The notes below the pieces were generated by a model, which made no database searches, was not told the origin of the DNA, and saw nothing but the letters and a program-made list of their open reading frames with translations. Below are positions 7,305 through 11,165 of a stretch of DNA of 11,165 bases, piece by piece. Source of the stretch: Sphingomonadales bacterium (GTDB lineage: Bacteria; Pseudomonadota; Alphaproteobacteria; Sphingomonadales; Sphingomonadaceae); contig JAIYAA010000222.1 of the NCBI GenBank assembly GCA_027489295.1, positions 1-11,165 of the forward strand, read 5' to 3'. Each line of letters begins with the position of its first letter. Positions within the stretch are counted from its first letter, which is position 1. The translations under genes were made by a program, and so were the position numbers.

Positions 7305-7321
7305 GTTGCAACCTGTTGCAA
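7305..7321. promoter_or_regulatory. GTTGCAA direct repeats, possible operator
   Basis: GTTGCAA occurs at 7305-7311 and 7315-7321, exactly 10 bp apart, so both copies face the same side of the helix. Each contains the self-complementary TTGCAA. They lie 45 bp upstream of the dehydrogenase start and upstream of the rimP promoter, within the 226-bp divergent gap. No regulator can be named. Confidence 0.3.
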
Positions 7322-7365
7322 AACCGGCTGCGTTCGTGGCCGAACCATCGCCGGAGAGGATTTCC

Positions 7366-8646
7366 ATGCCCCGTTCGCTGTTGCTGATTCCGATCTTGTT
7401 CGCCGCCGCCTGCTCGTCGCCGGGGTCCAATGCCCAGCAGCAGGCGGGCACCGCGGGCACCCCGACGCCGCTGCCGGTGCCGAGCGGCACCCCCGCGCCG
7501 CTGCCCGCCAGCGTACCGTTCACGGCCCTCCGCGTCGCCGATTTCGACTCGCCCTTCGCGCTGGCCTTCCTGCCCGACGGCACGGCGCTAGTGACCGAGA
7601 AGGGCGGCCAGCTGCAGCTTTGGGAGATCGGCCAGAAGGCACAGGCGGTATCGGGCGTGCCCAAGGTCGCGGTGGTCAACCAGGGCGGCCTGCTCGACGT
7701 GGCGCCGGCGCCGGATTTCGCCAGCAGCAACACGATCTATTTCACCTATTCGGAACCGCGCGCGAACGGCAGCGCGCTGGCGCTGGCCCGCGCCAAACTC
7801 ACCCGCGGCAAGGCGATGGCGCCGCGACTCGACAATGTCGAGGTGCTGTTCCGCAGCGGGGCGGACGGCGACGGCGGCCAGTTCGGTGCCGTCATTGCCT
7901 TCGCACCCGACGGCAAGTCGCTGTTCCTTTCCTCGGGCGAGCGCCAGCGCTTCACCCCCGCGCAGGATCCCAACCAGGCGATCGGCAAGATCCTGCACCT
8001 GACGCTGGACGGCAAGCCGGCCGCGGACAATCCCGATGCCGGCAAGGTCGGCGCCACCACCGTGCAGGTGATCGATCCGCCCGAGGACACCGAAGCGGCG
8101 AAGACCGCCAAGGGCCGCCCCTTCGCGTTCGACGGGCCCAACCCGGCGCCGGCGTCGATCTGGAGCAGCGGCCACCGCAACCCCTATGGCCTCGTATTCG
8201 ATTCGGCGGGCAATCTGTGGGAGAACGAGATGGGCCCGCAGGGCGGCGACGAGCTCAACCTGATCGTCAAGGGCCGCAACTATGGCTGGCCCAATGTCTC
8301 GTTCGGCGAGAATTACAACAACAAGCCGATTCCCAAGCCCAAGGCCGGCGACGGCTATGAGCTGCCCAAGGCCTATTGGGTGCCCTCGATCTCGCCGGCA
8401 GGGCTGATCCAGTACACCGGCAGCGAATTCCCGCAGTGGAAGGGCTCGCTGCTGATGGGCGCGATGTCCGGCCAGGCGCTGATCCGCATCGCGCTCGACG
8501 GCACCAACGCCAGCAAAGCCGACCAGTGGGACATGGGGATGCGCATCCGCGACGTGGCCCAGGGGCCCGACGGCTCGCTGTGGCTGCTGCAGGACGGCGC
8601 CAAGGGCGATGGCGGCTGGCTGATGCGAGTCACCCCGAAGAAGTGA
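7366..8646 (+). CDS. PQQ-dependent sugar dehydrogenase-like lipoprotein (GSDH fold)
   Basis: A 426-residue predicted lipoprotein. Residues 1-16 are a signal peptide ending in a lipobox (FAAAC, Cys16), followed by a Pro/Gly/Ala-rich spacer to about residue 48, so it should be tethered in the periplasm. The rest matches the glucose/sorbosone dehydrogenase beta-propeller: FALAFLPDGTALVTEKGG at 64-81, IAFAPDGKSLFLSSGERQRF at 177-196, SSGHRNPYGLVF at 267-278, GPQGGDELNLIVKGRNYGWP at 290-309, and FPQWKGSLLMGAM at 355-367. Relatives use PQQ and calcium to oxidise aldoses. GHRNP carries the likely PQQ-binding Arg and Asn. Two His positions typical of the family appear changed, to Gln172 and Met289, so activity is less certain. 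The ATG at 7366 has GGAGAGG upstream; an in-frame ATG at 7306 would bury the signal peptide. Confidence 0.88.
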   Translation: MPRSLLLIPILFAAACSSPGSNAQQQAGTAGTPTPLPVPSGTPAPLPASVPFTALRVADFDSPFALAFLPDGTALVTEKGGQLQLWEIGQKAQAVSGVPKVAVVNQGGLLDVAPAPDFASSNTIYFTYSEPRANGSALALARAKLTRGKAMAPRLDNVEVLFRSGADGDGGQFGAVIAFAPDGKSLFLSSGERQRFTPAQDPNQAIGKILHLTLDGKPAADNPDAGKVGATTVQVIDPPEDTEAAKTAKGRPFAFDGPNPAPASIWSSGHRNPYGLVFDSAGNLWENEMGPQGGDELNLIVKGRNYGWPNVSFGENYNNKPIPKPKAGDGYELPKAYWVPSISPAGLIQYTGSEFPQWKGSLLMGAMSGQALIRIALDGTNASKADQWDMGMRIRDVAQGPDGSLWLLQDGAKGDGGWLMRVTPKK

Positions 8647-8654
8647 GAGCCGCA

Positions 8655-8687
8655 AAATCCTCCCCGGGCAAGGCTCGGGGAGGATTT
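8655..8687. terminator. Bidirectional intrinsic terminator between convergent genes
   Basis: AAATCCTCCCCGGGC pairs with GCTCGGGGAGGATTT in a continuous 15-bp stem (one G·U on the plus strand) around a 3-nt loop. Terminal A/T pairs give a short U-run on either strand. It begins 8 nt after the dehydrogenase stop and ends 3 nt before the thioesterase stop, so it should end transcription from both sides. Confidence 0.85.
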
Positions 8688-8690
8688 GCA

Positions 8691-9068
8691 TTACCTGACG
8701 ATCAGGAAATTCATCCGTGCCGCGGCGATCGGCCGGTCTTCCTCGTCCTGCCACGCGATCGCGCTGACGTTCGCCACCCGCTTGCCGAGACGCGTGACCG
8801 CACCTCGCGCCCGCGTTTCCTTCTCGCGGCCGCCGCGCATGTAATCGACGGTGACGTTGACCGGCTTCACCTTGGCGCCGCCCTCGGCCTCCAGCGCCTG
8901 GAGCAGCGCGCCGACCGCCGCCATCTCCAGCAGCCCGCCGATCGCGCCGCCGTGCAGAAAGCCCGGCCGCCCGACCACGTCGCCGGAGAACGGCATCACC
9001 AGCACCGGTGCCTCGGCGCCCGGCTCGACGGTGAGCCCCAACAACTCGGCATACGGGGGCAGCTTCAC
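8691..9068 (-). CDS. PaaI-family hotdog acyl-CoA thioesterase (HGG type)
   Basis: A 125-residue single hotdog domain of the PaaI/YdiI thioesterase family, expected to hydrolyse an acyl-CoA to the free acid and CoA. The active-site helix is present: RPGFLHGGAIGGLLEMAA at about residues 34-51, with His39, Gly40, Gly41 and acidic Glu48 in the place of the family's catalytic Asp/Glu. NVTVDYMRGG at 71-80 is the conserved central strand. The GTG start at 9068 is supported by GGAGG 7 nt upstream. It overlaps the stop of the upstream thioesterase by 4 nt (GTGA), a typical coupling signal, so both products are probably made together. Substrate is not deducible; a mixed complex with the neighbouring paralogue is possible. 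Confidence 0.88.
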   Translation of the reverse strand: MKLPPYAELLGLTVEPGAEAPVLVMPFSGDVVGRPGFLHGGAIGGLLEMAAVGALLQALEAEGGAKVKPVNVTVDYMRGGREKETRARGAVTRLGKRVANVSAIAWQDEEDRPIAAARMNFLIVR

Positions 9069-9517
9069 CAGTAGCCCTCCGCCGCCATGAAGGTGCCGGC
9101 GACATGCGCCAGCGGGTCTTCGGGGTCGCCGTCATGCGCCTGGCCGCGGACGAACGCGATCGAGCGGGTCAGCCGATAGCATTCGCCGCGCCCGATCACC
9201 GTCTGGCCGGTGCGCGCGGGGCGCAGATAGTCGATCCGCAAATCCAGCGTCGCGTGCGGCAGGAACCTGCCGGCCTTCAGCCACACCGCCACGCTGGTCG
9301 CCATGTCCATCAGCGTCAGGATCGGGCCCGACGCCAGCACGCCCGTTTCCACCTGCCCCACCAGATCCGCGCGCCACGGCAGCTGGAGTTCGGACCAGTC
9401 GTCGCCATGGTCGCGATGGGCGATGCCCAGGCGACTGCCATGGTTGGGAAAACGGAGCGCAAAGAACATGCGCGGATCGAACCGGGGCGGCACCGCGGGA
9501 TCGCTGGGTTGGGACAT
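9065..9517 (-). CDS. Second PaaI-like hotdog thioesterase (HGG motif altered)
   Basis: A 150-residue hotdog-fold protein of the same family as its downstream neighbour, with a longer N terminus (about 45 residues before the fold). At the active-site helix it reads TGVLASGPILTLMDMATS (58-75). Ala62 and Ser63 replace the His-Gly of HGG, while Asp71 keeps the acidic position. LDLRIDYLRPARTGQTV at 91-107 is the typical strand pair of thioesterases. The ATG at 9517 is the best start, though its ribosome site is weak; the frame stays open further upstream only as antisense to the crotonase gene. It is the first gene of a two-gene minus-strand unit and is divergent from the crotonase across 82 bp, which must hold both promoters. 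Confidence 0.85.
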   Translation of the reverse strand: MSQPSDPAVPPRFDPRMFFALRFPNHGSRLGIAHRDHGDDWSELQLPWRADLVGQVETGVLASGPILTLMDMATSVAVWLKAGRFLPHATLDLRIDYLRPARTGQTVIGRGECYRLTRSIAFVRGQAHDGDPEDPLAHVAGTFMAAEGYW

Positions 9518-9599
9518 ACCGGCTTTTCTAGCCCCGCCATCTTGCCCGCGCAAATGCTTCGCCCCACTATCAACCGCGAACGAGAGAGGATTGCCGAGA

Positions 9600-10376
9600 A
9601 TGACCGAGCGCGTGACCTGGACGATCGCGGACGGCGTGGCCGATGTGCGGCTGGCCCGGCCGGACAAGATGAATGCGCTCGACCCGGCGATGTTCGAAGC
9701 GATCCTCGGCGCGATCGAAACGCTGGGGCAGACCCCCGGCCTGCGCGCGGTGGTGCTCTCGGGCGAAGGGCGCGCCTTTTGCGCCGGGCTCGACATGGCG
9801 AGCATGGCTGGCGCCGGCGCGGGCACCGACCTCAAGGCGCGGACGCACGGGCTGGCCAATGATTTCCAGCAGATCGCCTGGGGCTGGCGCACGCTGCCGG
9901 TGCCGGTGATCGCCGCGGTGCACGGCGTGGCGTTCGGCGGCGGGCTGCAGATTGCGAGCGGCGCCGACATCCGCATTGCCGCGCCGGACACGCGCCTGTC
10001 GGTGATGGAACTGAAATGGGGAATCGTGCCCGACATGGCCGGCTTCGTGCTGTGGCGCGGTACCGTGCGCGACGACGTGCTGCGCGAACTGACCTACACC
10101 GCCCGCGAATTCGACGCGCTGGAGGCGCAAGGCTTCGGCTTCGTCACGCGACTGGCCGAAGATCCGCATGCCGAGGCGCTGGCGCTCGCCCATGCCATCG
10201 CCGGCCGCAACCCGGAGGCGATCCGCGCCGCCAAGCGGCTCGCCAACCACGAGGGCGACGCTGCCGCCGTGCTGCTCGCCGAAAGCGTCGAACAGGCAGC
10301 GCTGCTCCGCTCCCCCAACCAGGTCGAGGCGGTGATGGCCAACCTGCAGAAGCGCGCGCCCCGGTTCCGCGACTGA
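9600..10376 (+). CDS. Crotonase-family enoyl-CoA hydratase/isomerase
   Basis: A 258-residue crotonase-fold protein acting on acyl-CoA thioesters. The first oxyanion-hole segment is GRAFCAGLDMASM (57-69) and the second is GVAFGGGLQIASGADIRIA (109-127). The acidic residues are Glu137 (VMELKWG), Asp145 (IVPDMAG) and Glu163 (RELTYTARE). Having Asp145 and Glu163 recalls dienoyl-CoA isomerases as much as hydratases, so 'enoyl-CoA hydratase/isomerase family' is the safest name. The C-terminal helices (PEAIRAAKRLANHEG, about 205-219) are intact and length is normal. GAGAGAGGA lies about 9 nt before the ATG. The next gene, a thiolase, follows 65 nt later on the same strand, suggesting a beta-oxidation-like pair. 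Confidence 0.92.
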   Translation: MTERVTWTIADGVADVRLARPDKMNALDPAMFEAILGAIETLGQTPGLRAVVLSGEGRAFCAGLDMASMAGAGAGTDLKARTHGLANDFQQIAWGWRTLPVPVIAAVHGVAFGGGLQIASGADIRIAAPDTRLSVMELKWGIVPDMAGFVLWRGTVRDDVLRELTYTAREFDALEAQGFGFVTRLAEDPHAEALALAHAIAGRNPEAIRAAKRLANHEGDAAAVLLAESVEQAALLRSPNQVEAVMANLQKRAPRFRD

Positions 10377-10386
10377 ACCGGTTGCA

Positions 10387-10407
10387 TTCCGCCACGCAAT
10401 GGCGGAA
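10387..10407. promoter_or_regulatory. Perfect 21-nt palindrome between crotonase and thiolase
   Basis: TTCCGCCA and TGGCGGAA flank a 5-nt spacer CGCAA in the 65-nt gap. No U-run follows, so it is a poor terminator; it could be an operator for a dimeric repressor, or an mRNA hairpin. Directly after it CGAAACT is repeated in tandem (10415-10428), just before the GAGAGGG ribosome site of the thiolase. Confidence 0.45.
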
Positions 10408-10441
10408 GCGTACCCGAAACTCGAAACTACGAGAGGGTGCC

Positions 10442-11165
10442 ATGCGCGAAGCCGCGATCGTCTCCACCGCCCGCACCGGAATCGGCAAGGCGGGCCGGGG
10501 CTATTTCAACGATACCGAAGCACCGGTGCTCGCCGCGCATGTGATGAACGCGGCGGTGGAGCGCGCCGGGATCGATCCCGCGCGGATCGACGACGTGTTC
10601 TACGGGATGGGCAACCCATGGGGAACGCAAGGCGCCAACATGGCGCGCATGGCGCTGTTCGCGGCGGGCATCCCGCACAGCGTGCCGGCGTTCAGCCTCG
10701 ACCGGAAATGCGGCTCCGGCCTCACCGCCATCGCGCTCGCCGCCCGCTCGATCATGACCGACGAGATCGACGTGGCGCTGGCCGGCGGCATGGAGTCGAT
10801 CAGCCTGACCATGGCCAATGCGCCGCGCTATGCGAACCGATCGGTCACGGACCGGGTACCCGCCGCGTACATCCCCATGATCGAGACGGCGGAGATCGTC
10901 GCCGAGCGCTACGGCATCAGCCGCGAGGCGCAGGACGCCTTCGCCGCCACGAGCCAGCAGCGCGCCGCCGAGGCGCTCGCCCGCGGCGCGTTCGATGCCG
11001 AAATCGCATCGATCACCGTCACCAGGGCGGTGTTCGACAAGGCCGGCACCCGCACGGGCAGCGAGACGGTGACCGTCACCCAGGACGAAGGCATCCGCCC
11101 CGGCACCACTGCCGAGGTGCTGGCGGCCCTCAAGCCCGTCTGGAAGGACGGCGCCTTCGTCGCAC
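10442..11165 (+). CDS. Thiolase / acetyl-CoA acyltransferase (3' end cut by window edge)
   Basis: The first 241 residues of a thiolase, which cleaves 3-ketoacyl-CoA with CoA or condenses two acyl-CoAs. REAAIVSTARTGIGKAGRG at 2-20 is the standard N terminus. SLDRKCGSGLTAIALAARS at 85-103 places the nucleophilic cysteine at Cys90. GGMESIS at 105-111 is another conserved block, and DEGIRPGTTAEVLAALKPVW near 215-234 is the usual lead-in to the C-terminal half. The catalytic His and the second Cys lie beyond the right edge. It has a good ribosome site (GAGAGGG, 4 nt spacing to the ATG). Pairing with a crotonase argues for acyl-CoA degradation; whether it is a short-chain acetyltransferase or a long-chain 3-ketoacyl-CoA thiolase is open. 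Confidence 0.93.
   Translation, partial: MREAAIVSTARTGIGKAGRGYFNDTEAPVLAAHVMNAAVERAGIDPARIDDVFYGMGNPWGTQGANMARMALFAAGIPHSVPAFSLDRKCGSGLTAIALAARSIMTDEIDVALAGGMESISLTMANAPRYANRSVTDRVPAAYIPMIETAEIVAERYGISREAQDAFAATSQQRAAEALARGAFDAEIASITVTRAVFDKAGTRTGSETVTVTQDEGIRPGTTAEVLAALKPVWKDGAFVA

Noticed and set aside
7206..8360. 384-codon open frame on the plus strand
   Set aside because: Shadow frame of the dehydrogenase; no motifs and Arg/Gly-rich composition.
7588..9135. 515-codon open frame on the minus strand
   Set aside because: Antisense to the dehydrogenase and out of frame with the thioesterases; crosses a strong terminator.
9518..10036. Upstream in-frame extension of the second thioesterase
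   Set aside because: It would run antisense through the crotonase gene; homology-like content starts only after the ATG at 9517.
1..11165. CRISPR arrays, tRNA genes, insertion sequences, prophage
   Set aside because: No regularly spaced repeats, cloverleaf-like segments, transposase or phage genes were seen on either strand.

Overview
This high-GC window looks alphaproteobacterial, most likely Sphingomonas or a close relative. That call rests on the gene order, the codon bias (G or C at most third positions, which leaves long empty antisense frames) and the protein styles; there is no rRNA or other definitive marker here.

Left part (1-7262, minus strand): the conserved translation/transcription operon, read right to left as rimP, nusA, ylxR (fused to an L7Ae-like domain), infB, rbfA, with thymidine kinase (tdk, cut by the window edge) last. 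A probable promoter lies near 7234-7262, and a leader hairpin precedes rimP. Gaps are tight (6 nt rimP-nusA, 4 nt ylxR-infB) except between infB and rbfA, where about 350 bp holds something extra. This is a 33-codon open frame for a single-helix membrane peptide, starting with TTG behind a near-perfect extended Shine-Dalgarno. A 14-bp hairpin sits directly upstream and buries part of that ribosome site. Two tandem palindromic repeat units of about 40 bp follow the stop codon. The peptide resembles the 'holin-like toxin' small proteins best known from Firmicutes. This module is the most unusual thing in the window.

Middle (7140-8690): a 226-bp divergent intergenic region, then a plus-strand lipoprotein of the PQQ-dependent glucose/sorbosone dehydrogenase fold, ending at a strong bidirectional terminator shared with the convergent genes on its right.

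Right part (8691-11165): an acyl-CoA module. Two PaaI-type hotdog thioesterases on the minus strand overlap by 4 nt (GTGA). They diverge from a plus-strand pair, a crotonase-family enoyl-CoA hydratase/isomerase and a thiolase that runs off the right edge. Together they suggest beta-oxidation-like acyl-CoA turnover, with the thioesterases releasing free acids or CoA; the actual substrate cannot be read from the sequence.
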